From: a virus | Virus record (IMG/VR): IMGVR_UViG_3300005253_000051 | Location: 1 to 64,000 of that record | Length of the DNA stretch: 64,000 nucleotides | Strand: one strand, 5' to 3' | Part shown: piece by piece, positions 15,613-24,182 of the stretch | How positions within the stretch are numbered: position 1 is the first letter of the stretch | Layout: each line of letters begins with the position of its first letter | Position numbers and translations under genes: made by a program | Notes under the pieces: model-generated | Database searches by the model: none | What the model was told of the DNA's origin: nothing | Seen by the model: the letters and a program-made list of their open reading frames with translations, nothing else

Positions 15613-15806
15613 AGGACTACTCTCATCGGCATCCGACGTAGGTCGTCGCGCGTTGTCCACGGCGATGCACCATCGAGCCATTCCGAGGCTCCGGTACGCG
15701 GATTAATACGGCACACGTTTTCGTTGCACTTGTCACAAGATCCGATCAAGACGCCATCGCCTCGGGATCCGTTGATTCTTGCGTCACAACAGGGTGATTT
15801 GTTCAT
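15609..15806 (-). CDS. Small zinc-ribbon protein
   Basis: 65 residues starting MNKSPCCDARI. Cys pairs CC, C-x2-C (SCDKC) and a further Cys (NVCRI) form a likely zinc site, followed by WLDGASPWTT. The start overlaps the upstream membrane peptide by ATGA. Function unknown. Confidence 0.5.
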   Translation of the reverse strand: MNKSPCCDARINGSRGDGVLIGSCDKCNENVCRINPRTGASEWLDGASPWTTRDDLRRMPMRVVL

Positions 15807-15934
15807 TTCTTCATCCATTCCCCGAGTGAATCGTTGATCAACAAAGCAAAAGCCCAGGCCCAACAAACCACCACCATAGGGATCCAGATCGGGGACGTCA
15901 TAAGCCCCACAAAAATCATGATCACAACCCTCAT
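15803..15934 (-). CDS. 43-residue membrane protein
   Basis: Starts MRVVIMIFVGLM and continues through WIPMVVVCWAWAFALL, giving one long or two short hydrophobic helices, then an acidic end. Both ends overlap neighbours by ATGA, which supports a real gene. Function unknown. Confidence 0.5.
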   Translation of the reverse strand: MRVVIMIFVGLMTSPIWIPMVVVCWAWAFALLINDSLGEWMKK

Positions 15935-16209
15935 TTCGACTCCTGTGCTGCGCGGCGCATGCACTCTTTGGAGATGCGCTCGGCCGCGAGGCGCGCGCCC
16001 GCGGCCGAGTAGCTATCTGGTGGTGAATCGGGACCTGGCGCCGCGAAAATGCTCTCTGGGTAGTCGGCTGCGACTCCTTCAGCGATAGCAGTTGCCCGTA
16101 GCCACATCTCGCGCCGTATATCAGCGAGCGCCTGTCGGAGCTTACGGGTTTTGTCTTTTTCGAGCCATAGCTCGTTGCGGATGTCGCCGATTGTTTTTCG
16201 TCTAGCCAT
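15931..16209 (-). CDS. Hypothetical helical protein
   Basis: 92 residues. Charged helices (LWLEKDKTRKLRQALADIRREMW) and an Ala-rich C-terminal half (AAGARLAAERISKECMRRAA) suggest a coiled-coil protein. No family recognised. Overlaps both neighbours. Confidence 0.5.
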   Translation of the reverse strand: MARRKTIGDIRNELWLEKDKTRKLRQALADIRREMWLRATAIAEGVAADYPESIFAAPGPDSPPDSYSAAGARLAAERISKECMRRAAQESK

Positions 16210-16483
16210 GGATTTCTCTCCTCGCGATTCTGTCCAGGATCGCCCGGCGTTTTGAGATCTTCGGCTTCGCCGCGCGGCGCCATTCGTAGAGCAACTTCGC
16301 GGTGCGCACGGCGTTTTTATCGTTGACTAGTTTCTTTTCCAAGCGGCCGAAATACCGCTTATCAAATAACGGCCACGGGTGAAACTTGAACCAATTATTT
16401 CTTTTTCGGGCTTTGATTTCCGTGTTGTAACTCAGATCAATTTTCCATTTCGGCCAGCGGTTCCAGTCTCGTTTATTACTCAT
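16202..16483 (-). CDS. Small basic Trp-rich protein
   Basis: 93 residues, basic and aromatic (RDWNRWPKWKIDLSY, NNWFKFHPWPLFDKRYFG, LLYEWRRAAKPKISKRR). The N-terminal pattern MSNKRDWNRW faintly echoes the Ala-rich family start, perhaps by chance. Function unknown; nucleic-acid or membrane-surface binding would fit the composition. Confidence 0.5.
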   Translation of the reverse strand: MSNKRDWNRWPKWKIDLSYNTEIKARKRNNWFKFHPWPLFDKRYFGRLEKKLVNDKNAVRTAKLLYEWRRAAKPKISKRRAILDRIARREIHG

Positions 16484-17007
16484 AACTTTCCTTGGACGAG
16501 TTTGCTGGCCAAATCTTCATCGCCCGCCACGACCGCGGCGCCCGCCGCGAGCCTCAGTTCTTCGTCGATCTGCTTGTCACCAGCTAGGTCCCACACGACC
16601 CAGCGCGCGAATGCAACATCCACGTCATGAGTATCGACTCCGGCATCGAACGCGTGCCGGATGACTGAATCTACGACGTAGATGCGCGAGGTATACGAGG
16701 TAAACGAAGTGCGCACGGAGCGGGCGCACGCGGCAGCGGCGCGCGCCGCCGACCGGGAAGGGCGTCCGCTGGCACCGAGGCTCAGGTCTTTGCTCGCCCA
16801 GAATGCGCCGTCGGCGAGTTTTTCAGCGTGCTGCTTGTCTATTTTGTCACCACGGGCATATTGCTCGGCGATTTCGATGGCGGATACGATTATTTGGCGG
16901 CGGCGGTGGTTTGGGTCGCCGACGTAGAACTCCAGCGCCAGCTGCGCGCATGCGGCACAGAAACCGGCCGCATTTTTCGGATTTATCCAGTCTCGCTGGT
17001 AGTTCAT
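16480..17007 (-). CDS. Ala-rich family member 6
   Basis: 175 residues from MNYQRDW. The N-block is kept (GFCAACAQLALEFYVGD; SAIEIAEQYARGDKI). The core is less Ala-pure (SAARAAAACARSVRTSFTS). C-block: VDTHDVDVAFARWVVWDLAGDK, LRLAAGAAVVAGDE. The Arg/Ser-rich core differs in composition from copies 1-4. Confidence 0.7.
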   Translation of the reverse strand: MNYQRDWINPKNAAGFCAACAQLALEFYVGDPNHRRRQIIVSAIEIAEQYARGDKIDKQHAEKLADGAFWASKDLSLGASGRPSRSAARAAAACARSVRTSFTSYTSRIYVVDSVIRHAFDAGVDTHDVDVAFARWVVWDLAGDKQIDEELRLAAGAAVVAGDEDLASKLVQGKL

Positions 17008-17075
17008 GTTCGGCATTGTTACGGGACTTCTAGAAGCCAAGTTCGGTTTTGCACAGGACATACGCCCTGAAATAA

Positions 17076-17294
17076 TCATTCGATGTCTTTTGCTGCCTTT
17101 TGCAAGTTACGGCGGAACGCCGCGAGCCCAGCGGAAGCGCCTTCGACAAAAGCCGCCGCGTCGTGATCTTGACCCAGGCCGACAAGAACGAGGTATCGAG
17201 CAGCAGCGGCTTCTTTGACCCCCCGCTCACGAGCGAAGTTCCGCAATTGATCAAGCGTGTCGGCATCTATGCGGAACGAGATGATTTTAGACAT
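17076..17294 (-). CDS. Ribbon-helix-helix-like DNA-binding protein
   Basis: 72 residues. IISFRIDADTLDQL (beta strand then helix) and ERGVKEAAAARYLVLVGL fit the CopG/Arc ribbon-helix-helix fold, which binds operators as a dimer. It sits between two Ala-rich paralogs and is a candidate regulator of the cluster. No operator was identified. Confidence 0.6.
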   Translation of the reverse strand: MSKIISFRIDADTLDQLRNFARERGVKEAAAARYLVLVGLGQDHDAAAFVEGASAGLAAFRRNLQKAAKDIE

Positions 17295-17805
17295 CGATCT
17301 CTCCTTGGACTAGTTTTCTAGCTAGTTCTTCATCCCCGGCCACGATTGCGGCGCCCGCGGCTTGGCGGATTTGCTCGTCGAGTTGATCACAGCTGAGATC
17401 TCGGACTACCCATCGGGCAAAGGCGATTTGCAGCTCGCTGTCACAGACGCCAGCATGGGAGGCGTAGATGGCGGCGCGAGCGATGTAGATGGCGGCGGCG
17501 GTGAAGTCGGTGGCGGCGCGAGCTGCGCAAGCGGCGGCGCGAGCGGCGGCGTAGGCGGAATCGGCGTCGGTGGAGTCGGTGGCGGCATAGTCGGTGGCAT
17601 AGGCGGAGTAGATGGCGGCACGAGCACCGGCACGAGCGGTAGTACTGCTTATTTGTTCCCCGTTCACATAGCTCTCTGCAATCTCAATTGCAGTCACGAC
17701 ACCGGATCGTCGTTCGCCGCCGTAAAACGGCAACGCCAGACGAGCACACGCGGCGGCGAATCCGGTGGCATTTCGCAAGTCGTTCCATTTGCGTTCGTAT
17801 TTCAT
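17287..17805 (-). CDS. Ala-rich family member 7
   Basis: 172 residues from MKYERKW. N-block: GFAAACARLALPFYGGERRSG. The core has Tyr/Thr/Asp punctuation (YATDYAATDSTDADSAYAAA). The C-block has the variant VCDSELQIAFARW, shared with members 8 and 15, marking a subfamily. Overlaps the HNH gene by ATGA. Confidence 0.75.
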   Translation of the reverse strand: MKYERKWNDLRNATGFAAACARLALPFYGGERRSGVVTAIEIAESYVNGEQISSTTARAGARAAIYSAYATDYAATDSTDADSAYAAARAAACAARAATDFTAAAIYIARAAIYASHAGVCDSELQIAFARWVVRDLSCDQLDEQIRQAAGAAIVAGDEELARKLVQGEIDV

Positions 17806-18344
17806 ACGTACGGAATCCAGCCTTTTCCAAACAGAACGCTGCGGCACTTGTCACACGTGATCGAGAGATCACTTCCTGAGATGTTGTCGCGGGCGCCGCA
17901 GTAGGCTGTAAGCGGGTAGCAGCTATTTTCGGCGTGTTTGGGTTCCCATCGGCCGGGCTCGGGCAGACCGCCGGCATACTCGATTAGCTCGTAGACGCGC
18001 TGCTGCTGTCCACGCGGGAAGTAGTGCGCCCAGAACTGATCGTGAAACGGATCATTGGTGCTCTTGCGGTAGTTGCATGAGCTACACGCAGGAACGCAGT
18101 TGCCCAACACCGAGTGACCGCCGCGCCCGAGCGGCACGAAGTGCTCCAGCTGAAGCGGCCGGGTTTCGCACGAAACGCCGCAATAGGCGCACGTGTACTC
18201 GAAAAATTCGAGCGTGTAGCGCCATTCATCAAGCGTAATGCGGGCTATGTAGCCGCGTCTGCGAGCTTCTGTACGCGCGTTGGTCGCTTGGTACGTGGCG
18301 TACTTGTAATGGGCGTCGCGGCCGTATCTGGGTCTTCGAGCCAT
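17802..18344 (-). CDS. HNH endonuclease
   Basis: 180 residues. The HNH core is complete: CAYCGV, LQLEHFVPLGRGGH, NCVPACSSCNYRKS. Two CxxC pairs hold structural zinc and the His in LEHF is the general base. A basic N-terminus (RRPRYGRDAHYK) could bind DNA. It may be a homing nuclease or a phage nuclease acting on host or competitor DNA. Confidence 0.85.
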   Translation of the reverse strand: MARRPRYGRDAHYKYATYQATNARTEARRRGYIARITLDEWRYTLEFFEYTCAYCGVSCETRPLQLEHFVPLGRGGHSVLGNCVPACSSCNYRKSTNDPFHDQFWAHYFPRGQQQRVYELIEYAGGLPEPGRWEPKHAENSCYPLTAYCGARDNISGSDLSITCDKCRSVLFGKGWIPYV

Positions 18345-18348
18345 GATT

Positions 18349-18846
18349 TCATCCTGCTAAGAGTTCTTTGGCTAGGTTCTCATCCCCGGCTATGATCGCA
18401 GCACCCGCGGCTTGGCGCAGCTCTGTGTCAAAATCTTGACCGCCGCTGAGATCTCGGGTGACCCAGCGAGCGAAAGCGATTTGCAACTCGCTGTCACAGA
18501 CGCCAGCACGGGAAGCGTAAACGGCGGCGCGAATGGCGTCGTCGGCGGCGTTGGCGGCGTTGGCGTAGGTGATGTCGGCAGCGTAGCCGGCAGCATAGGC
18601 GGCAACACGAGCGGCATCGGCCGCGCCGCTCGCGTCGGCGGCGCGAGCGACGTGAAGGGCGTTAGCGGCGGCATAGGCGTCGGTAGCGTTTATTTGTTCG
18701 TCCTCTGCAATCTCGATCGCGACTACGACAACAGATCGTCGATCTCCCCTGTAAAACGGCAGTGCTAGACGCGCACACGTGGCGGCGAATCCGACCGCGT
18801 TCCGCTGATCAGCCCACTTTCGATCCCATTTAGGTCGTTGAACCAT
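18349..18846 (-). CDS. Ala-rich family member 8
   Basis: 165 residues starting MVQRPKWDRKWADQ, a slightly extended N-terminus. N-block: GFAATCARLALPFYRGDRRS. The IEIAE segment runs straight into DEQI, a short deletion. Core: AAYAAGYAADITYANAANAA. The C-block carries the VCDSELQIAFARW variant and ends AKELLAG. Confidence 0.75.
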   Translation of the reverse strand: MVQRPKWDRKWADQRNAVGFAATCARLALPFYRGDRRSVVVVAIEIAEDEQINATDAYAAANALHVARAADASGAADAARVAAYAAGYAADITYANAANAADDAIRAAVYASRAGVCDSELQIAFARWVTRDLSGGQDFDTELRQAAGAAIIAGDENLAKELLAG

Positions 18847-18870
18847 GGATCCACCCTATCAAAAATAACT

Positions 18871-18891
18871 AAAGTAGACAACGTCTACTTT
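18871..18891. promoter_or_regulatory. Perfect 9-bp inverted repeat (operator candidate)
   Basis: AAAGTAGAC, three bases, GTCTACTTT, in the gap just upstream of family member 8. The short spacer suits a dimeric repressor site better than a transcript hairpin. Inferred from symmetry only. Confidence 0.5.
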
Positions 18892-18921
18892 ACGTCCGTA
18901 TCGTTGAGAAATACGGACGTA
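18891..18921. repeat. 11-bp inverted repeat hairpin
   Basis: TACGTCCGTAT, nine bases, ATACGGACGTA, immediately adjacent to the operator-like palindrome. It could form an RNA hairpin between members 9 and 8 or be a second protein site. No T-run follows on either strand, so it is not a classical terminator. Confidence 0.5.
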
Positions 18922-18965
18922 GGCTGGTTCTTGGGCCGCGCCAAATGCCTGTGAATCCGAGCTGG

Positions 18966-19477
18966 TTATGCGAGTATCTCACGAGCGAGATCTTCATCGC
19001 CTGCCACGATCGCGGCGCCCGCGGCTTGGCGGGTTGCCTCGTCGATGGGCCACCGTGGGCTGATATCCCGTACGATCCAGCGCGCGAACGCCACATCCAT
19101 ATCGTGGGCATCGACGCCAGCTTTGATAGCGCGAGCGATGACGCCCCTGGTTTGGGTAGCGTACCGGGTAATAGCACCCTTGGCTTTTGTGAGTGCGCGA
19201 TTAGCTATATAAAGGTCCTGTCTGGCTTCTACGATTGCGCGATTAGCATCGCTGAAAGTTGCTTTGACGATGCTTAAATCATCGTTGCTAGAGGCCGGAC
19301 CGAAGGCTTTATCAGCGATATCCCAGGCATTTTTGGCAGTCTTAACAGCTTTGATAGCAGTTTTCTGAATTGCCTTGGCGAGAAGTAATTCTCTTTCGTA
19401 GAACGGCAGTGCCAAACGGGTGCATTCAGCCTCGAACTCAAACTCGTTTTTCAGATTAGCCCATTCACGTTTGTAGT

Positions 19478-19481
<4 letters not shown>
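18966..19481 (-). CDS. Family member 9 with a Lys/Ala coiled-coil core
   Basis: 171 residues. Conserved ends (MNYKREWANLKN, ECTRLALPFYE; VDAHDMDVAFARWIVRDI). The core is replaced by a charged coiled coil (AIQKTAIKAVKTAKNAWDIA; ANRALTKAKGAIT) rather than Ala/aromatic repeats, showing that the core can be swapped while the ends stay. Confidence 0.7.
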
Positions 19482-19966
<485 letters not shown>

Positions 19967-19972
19967 CCCGCC

Positions 19973-20224
19973 TCACCCCGTCGCCAAGTACAACCGGCGG
20001 CGCTGCGATCGTGACATTCGCAGCATCATGACCATGATCCGCGCCCCGGCCCAATCGTATTGGCTCATGCAGCGGTCAAAGCACCACTGCACGTCCTTGA
20101 GTTTGATGTTCCCGTCGTCCAGTACCACGTGCAGGTTACCGCCCGCCTCGTTCCCGGGTCGCGCGTAGTAGACCTGGATCAACGCCAGCACTTCAGGAAC
20201 GATCGGTTTTTCTGGATGCTTCAT
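19973..20224 (-). CDS. Small hypothetical phage protein
   Basis: 83 residues from MKHPEKPIVPEVL (an upstream ATG at 20245 is possible). Helical with WCFDRCMSQYDWAGARI in the middle and a basic end (SRSQRRRLYL). No family recognised. Its start overlaps the membrane protein gene upstream. Confidence 0.5.
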   Translation of the reverse strand: MKHPEKPIVPEVLALIQVYYARPGNEAGGNLHVVLDDGNIKLKDVQWCFDRCMSQYDWAGARIMVMMLRMSRSQRRRLYLATG

Positions 20225-20432
20225 CAGCCCACTTGCGCCAGCCATAGAGGTTGATACAGAAGAACGTCATCGCATTCGCAATCATCGACGGACTCCATAT
20301 TTGGTAAGCGTAGATGCCCCACAAAACGATGCTCGCAATGCGAACGATCCAACCTTCGATTCGTTTCCAGGCGAGCAAAAGGTTGCCGAATACGTTGAGC
20401 GCGAATGCTAAAAACCCGACGATTTCGATCAT
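20193..20432 (-). CDS. Small PnuC-like membrane protein
   Basis: 79 residues with three hydrophobic helices (IEIVGFLAFALNVFGNLLLAW, RIASIVLWGIYAYQIW, MIANAMTFFCINLYGWRKW). The last segment matches the Trp/Tyr/Gly pattern of PnuC nicotinamide riboside transporters, but the protein is about one third of PnuC length. It could be a half-transporter that oligomerises, like the SWEET fold. Function uncertain. Confidence 0.45.
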   Translation of the reverse strand: MIEIVGFLAFALNVFGNLLLAWKRIEGWIVRIASIVLWGIYAYQIWSPSMIANAMTFFCINLYGWRKWADEASRKTDRS

Positions 20433-20644
20433 GCCTCTAGCAACTTGATGGCGCGCGAGATCTGTACGAGCGGTCGATCGTGCTCAGCGGCCCACGTCAC
20501 CGATTGAACGCCCAACACCACCACCGGCAATTCCCGTACGAGATCACGAAAGCATCCGAGGCAGCGCCAATGCAGGCAAGTCTCGGGATGCTTGACCTTG
20601 AACGCGCGCGGGCGCTTCCGACAGTACTCGCAGAGTAGGGGCAT
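20429..20644 (-). CDS. Small zinc-binding protein
   Basis: 71 residues from MPLLCEYCRKRPRAF. Cys pairs (CEYC, CLHWRCLGC) form a zinc-binding N-terminus followed by a helix (RDLVRELPVVVLG). Overlaps both neighbours by ATGA. Function unknown. Confidence 0.5.
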   Translation of the reverse strand: MPLLCEYCRKRPRAFKVKHPETCLHWRCLGCFRDLVRELPVVVLGVQSVTWAAEHDRPLVQISRAIKLLEA

Positions 20645-20961
20645 CAGCTTTTCTGGAATACCCATTTGGCTTCGTAACTTTCGTTGTAACCAGGCTTGTC
20701 ATACATCACTTGCCATCCGGCGGCGCGGAACATTCCTTCGATGTCAAGCCATCCCCTATCGAAGATACACGTTCGATCGAGTCCAGCATCGACTAATCGT
20801 TTCACCACTTCGTTTTGAAGGATGGTTACATATCCGTTGCGGTAGTTCTCACAAATGAGATCGTTGAACACCTCGATCACGACACTAGGAATGGTTTCTT
20901 TTTTGTGAGCTGCTGCTTCGTCGGGTCGTATGGGTCTATCCATGGAAGTCCTCCATTTCAT
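20644..20961 (-). CDS. Conserved-looking phage hypothetical protein
   Basis: 105 residues from MKWRTSMDRPIRP, start set by ATGA overlap. The C-terminal half (LQNEVVKRLVDAG; GWLDIEGMFRAAGWQVMYDKP) looks like a small alpha/beta fold that I recall from phage hypothetical proteins, without assigned function. Confidence 0.55.
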   Translation of the reverse strand: MKWRTSMDRPIRPDEAAAHKKETIPSVVIEVFNDLICENYRNGYVTILQNEVVKRLVDAGLDRTCIFDRGWLDIEGMFRAAGWQVMYDKPGYNESYEAKWVFQKS

Positions 20962-21440
20962 CAATGCCTCCTGGCTGAGAGCACGTTCCGGGCGCCTGAG
21001 ATCGCGCGCTCGTCCCACAGCAGTGACGGCATGTACGGCGCACGCCAGTACTTCGCCACTTTTTCAGCGAGCGCGACGCTGAAGGTTGTGTACGGTGGAT
21101 CGTCGAACTCGAAGCGTTCGATATCGATAGGGCGCTCGCAGTCTTCGGTGCACAGATTGAAATTCGGAGCGCCTGCTATCGACAGCGTTTTGTTGTAGGT
21201 CGAGTGGCCCTGCGGCAGCACTTTGTCGTCAAGGGCGTAGTCGATCGACGGCAGCATGAAATCGAACACGTGCCAGGAACACACGGGCCCGTAGCCAATG
21301 GCACGATATCGGTACATTTCATGAGCGCTGAGGGGAGGGGGGTGATCGGACAGCGCCAACGCGAAACTCGACGTGCGCACGTCGTTGACGGTCACGTAGT
21401 TGAGGTTGGTGAAGAGGATGTACGTTATTTTGCTCATCAC
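20961..21440 (-). CDS. Hypothetical protein
   Basis: 159 residues. Beta-rich N-terminus (KITYILFTNLNYVTVNDV), middle with PVCSWHVFDFMLPSIDY, and a C-terminus predicted helical. Two Cys near residue 105 (LCTEDCE). No family is recognised. Overlaps family member 11 by ATGA. Confidence 0.5.
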   Translation of the reverse strand: MMSKITYILFTNLNYVTVNDVRTSSFALALSDHPPPLSAHEMYRYRAIGYGPVCSWHVFDFMLPSIDYALDDKVLPQGHSTYNKTLSIAGAPNFNLCTEDCERPIDIERFEFDDPPYTTFSVALAEKVAKYWRAPYMPSLLWDERAISGARNVLSARRH

Positions 21441-21991
21441 CTGTGGACGCTACGCCTTCGGGAATATTCAAGCAGCTGCCGGGCTAGATCCTCATCGCCG
21501 GCCACGACGGCTGCGCCCGCGGCAGCGCGTAGTTCTTCGTCTAAATCTCGACCACGGCTGAGATCTCGGATGACCCAGCGTGCAAAGGCGATCTGAATCT
21601 CACTGGAATCGACACCAGCGTGAGAAGCGTCGGCGGCGGCGTAGGTGACATAGGCGGCAGCGGAGTCGTCGGTATAGGGGGAGTTGGTAGCGTGAGCGGC
21701 GGCCCAAGCGGTAGCACTGGCGACGCGAGCAGCGTCGGCGGCGGCATAGGCGGCAGTGGCGGCATAGGCGGCGCGGGTGGCGCGGGCGGCAGCGCGAGGG
21801 GCGCCGCGAGCGGCGGCGCTAGCAGCGGCACTATCTATTTGCTTCTTGTTCGCATAGCGCTCCGCAATCTTGATTGCAGCTATGACAGCAGATTGTTGAT
21901 CGCCGTTATAAAACGGCAGCGCCAGACGCGCGCATTCAACTGCGAATCCAACTGCATTGCGGAGATTACTCCATTTCCGATCGTATTTCAC
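21437..21991 (-). CDS. Ala-rich family member 11, longest core of its group
   Basis: 184 residues from a GTG at 21991 that overlaps the upstream stop; VKYDRKW then matches the family start. Core: RAAYAATAAYAAADAARVAS plus ATNSPYTDD. The C-block is extended beyond LARQLLE by a basic tail (YSRRRSVHR) absent in other copies. Confidence 0.7.
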   Translation of the reverse strand: MKYDRKWSNLRNAVGFAVECARLALPFYNGDQQSAVIAAIKIAERYANKKQIDSAAASAAARGAPRAAARATRAAYAATAAYAAADAARVASATAWAAAHATNSPYTDDSAAAYVTYAAADASHAGVDSSEIQIAFARWVIRDLSRGRDLDEELRAAAGAAVVAGDEDLARQLLEYSRRRSVHR

Positions 21992-22200
21992 GCACTCCGC
22001 CCCCACGCCAATTCGTTGCACCGAATTTCATCTTTACAACGAGGACAGAAAACAACTTTCCACATGATATCCGGGGTCTCTCGGTCGTACACCGTGCGTA
22101 TATCAGAAGGCTCGTATTCTGCAAGCACGAGACAGTTGCGGCACCGCGCACGCGCTACGACATTCACCTTATTCGGATCTTCTATGATTTTAGCCATCAC
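21988..22200 (-). CDS. Small zinc-ribbon protein
   Basis: 70 residues. Two CxxC pairs (RCRNCLVL and FCPRCKDE) frame a beta segment (DIMWKVVFC), a treble-clef or ribbon zinc site. Coupled to the unknown gene upstream. Nucleic-acid binding is plausible. Confidence 0.55.
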   Translation of the reverse strand: MMAKIIEDPNKVNVVARARCRNCLVLAEYEPSDIRTVYDRETPDIMWKVVFCPRCKDEIRCNELAWGRSA

Positions 22201-22832
22201 TTGATCGCACTGAGCACCAGCTCAGTTTGAAATCCCGTCGCGGCGTAGTCGTCGGCGTGCATCGGCGGCTGAAAGTGAAGTATGACAACTTCCTTGCCTT
22301 TCGCGGCGCGCACGATGCCCAACAGATGGGTCTGCGACTCCGGCGCGTTTTCGTCCTCGGGGATATAGCTCCAATACTGGCTCATGGTCTTGGCTACCGA
22401 GTGAACTGGGAACTTCGTGGTGTAGTCGAACGCACAGACAGAATCGGGGCTGTATTTGGCGTTGATGAACGCTCGAAGCCGCGCCTCGCCCAGATCTCGA
22501 TCTGTTTTATGCTCCGGACCCGGATCGGGAATCGTGAGCACATGAGATCTAATTTCCTCGAACCTATCGGGTCGTACGTCGTAGCTGTTGAGCTGAAGCG
22601 CGGCGCCTGCGAAGTACGAGTAGCCGAGCACCTTGCCTGTTTTTACGGCCACGATTTCAATCGCGAGATCACCCGGTTCGGCGGTGACGGATTTGCCTCG
22701 AAACGGGCGTCGCCGCTCTACCGCGTTGAGCGTTTGTGAATTAGTCTCAACCGGGTGCGCATGAATGACGCGCAGAAGACGCCCGCCGCGCACGTGGACC
22801 CAGCCGAACCGCTTGCGTAGTGAGAGCTTCAT
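22197..22832 (-). CDS. Hypothetical protein coupled to the HD phosphohydrolase
   Basis: 211 residues from MKLSLRKRFGWV. Beta-rich N-terminus (HVRGGRLLRVIHAHPVE) and a C-terminus with VVILHFQPPMHADDY. No catalytic motif is obvious. Its ATG overlaps the stop of the HD-domain gene, so it may act with it in nucleotide metabolism. Confidence 0.5.
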   Translation of the reverse strand: MKLSLRKRFGWVHVRGGRLLRVIHAHPVETNSQTLNAVERRRPFRGKSVTAEPGDLAIEIVAVKTGKVLGYSYFAGAALQLNSYDVRPDRFEEIRSHVLTIPDPGPEHKTDRDLGEARLRAFINAKYSPDSVCAFDYTTKFPVHSVAKTMSQYWSYIPEDENAPESQTHLLGIVRAAKGKEVVILHFQPPMHADDYAATGFQTELVLSAIK

Positions 22833-23368
22833 TGAAGCCTCCTGAACCGTGACATAAATTCTCGCCGCGCGGTTTCCACCGACCACCCTTCGATCCGGTC
22901 CTTCAACGGCTCGACTCCCTCAAGCACCTCCCACTCCTTCCAACAGGGCTCCATCAGATCACGCTTCTCGGTCGCCAGCATGATGAGATCAGCTCGTTTG
23001 ATCTCATCAACCGCATCCAATCGCTCCATGAGTGATTCCCGAGAAAAAAACTTCTCGAACACAGCGCTCTCAACTCGCTTTTCTATGCGCCGGAAGTCGG
23101 GAAGCATGTACTTGAGCGGCGCCACCATATCGCCGGTGTAGGCTTCGGCCGCATCGTGCAGTAGCGCGGTGAGCTGGCCGGCTTTGCTACCAGTGATGAT
23201 ATCGCACACGTAGCAGGAGTGCTGCGCGACCGAGTAGAACTCGGTGCAGTGACCGTTGAACCGGCACTGCTTTGACAGCGCGTGGGCGATGTCCTCGATG
23301 TTGATTGCGTCCGGGGACGGGTCCTCGAAATCGAATACCTGCCCGCTTCTAGTTTGAAACCAGGTCAT
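22829..23368 (-). CDS. HD-domain nucleotide phosphohydrolase (YfbR/DatZ-like)
   Basis: 179 residues. The HD metal site is readable: YSVAQHSCYV (first His), LLHDAAEAYTGDM (HD pair), and a later Asp (AVDEIKRAD). This is the arrangement of YfbR-type 5'-nucleotidases and of the phage dATP triphosphohydrolase DatZ. It would hydrolyse a dNMP or dNTP to shape the nucleotide pool. Which substrate is used cannot be told by eye. Coupled to the gene downstream. Confidence 0.8.
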   Translation of the reverse strand: MTWFQTRSGQVFDFEDPSPDAINIEDIAHALSKQCRFNGHCTEFYSVAQHSCYVCDIITGSKAGQLTALLHDAAEAYTGDMVAPLKYMLPDFRRIEKRVESAVFEKFFSRESLMERLDAVDEIKRADLIMLATEKRDLMEPCWKEWEVLEGVEPLKDRIEGWSVETARREFMSRFRRLQ

Positions 23369-23427
23369 GTTTGTTTCCTTCTTTGGAATTCATGGTACGG
23401 GGACCAAAACGTGGTCGGATCGAGGCT

Positions 23428-23655
23428 CTAGGTAGGGATCGAGTATGGTTCGTTCCAATCTCCGCCGATCAGCCCGTAGTAGAGTTTGCGCGCAGACTTT
23501 TCATCGGCTGCACGAAGTGTAAAATCCGGTCCCTGGGTAAACTGAACATCGACTGTCCACGGACAACCGTGCTTGGGATGGAGCTTATCTGGCATGTTTT
23601 CCCAGCTGCATATATCGACACGTGCGATTATGCGCACCATGGTTTTCTTCTTCAC
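23428..23655 (-). CDS. Small hypothetical protein
   Basis: 75 residues from a GTG overlapping the upstream TAG. Mixed alpha/beta (IIARVDICSWENM; WTVDVQFTQGPDFTL; SARKLYYGLIGG). No family recognised. Confidence 0.5.
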   Translation of the reverse strand: MKKKTMVRIIARVDICSWENMPDKLHPKHGCPWTVDVQFTQGPDFTLRAADEKSARKLYYGLIGGDWNEPYSIPT

Positions 23656-23756
23656 TACTGCCCTCCACCGGTTTTGCGCTCATCGAACAATCGATCTCGT
23701 TTGCGATCAAGTGCTTCGATTTGCTGCACGAGTTTGCGCATCTTCTTGTCTTTCAT
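23655..23756 (-). CDS. 33-residue basic coiled-coil peptide
   Basis: Encodes MKDKKMRKLVQQIEALDRKR followed by a short charged end. One amphipathic helix with Leu/Ile spacing. Coupled to the next gene. Too short for family assignment. Confidence 0.4.
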   Translation of the reverse strand: MKDKKMRKLVQQIEALDRKRDRLFDERKTGGGQ

Positions 23757-23810
23757 TCGTTGTCTCCTGGCGGCCGGCGGCGCGGCCGGGTGCGGCGCAG
23801 TCGTCACACT

Positions 23811-24125
23811 TCACCGATTCGCGATCCCGAACACTCGCTCAAACACTGAAGAGTCCATGCTCCAGAACCATTCGGGCTCGTCTTCGAGCCAGCAACGGAA
23901 AAGGTAATGGTTCTTTGGCCGGAATGCCCGTATGCGTACACCTTCCTTCGAGACGTACGTAACGGCGCTGTTCTTCAGTTTCTTTTCCTCGGCTAGTTCT
24001 TGCTGGCCTTTCAAGAAACCGAGTTTGGCGACTTCTGCCACCTCTTCGAGTGTCCATTCGATGTTACCGTATCGGGCGGCTTGGGTTGCTTGACGATAGA
24101 TTTCTTGCAGCAGCGTTGATGGCAT
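23811..24125 (-). CDS. Hypothetical protein
   Basis: 104 residues. N-terminal helices (LLQEIYRQATQAARYG; LEEVAEVAKLGFLKGQQ) and a beta C-terminus (VTYVSKEGVRIRAF; HYLFRCWL). No family recognised. Separated from its neighbours by short gaps. Confidence 0.5.
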   Translation of the reverse strand: MPSTLLQEIYRQATQAARYGNIEWTLEEVAEVAKLGFLKGQQELAEEKKLKNSAVTYVSKEGVRIRAFRPKNHYLFRCWLEDEPEWFWSMDSSVFERVFGIANR

Positions 24126-24182
24126 TGTTTAGTCCTTTCGACGGTTTTTCAGCTCCCTCTCGAACTCGTAGATCTTGTCTTC

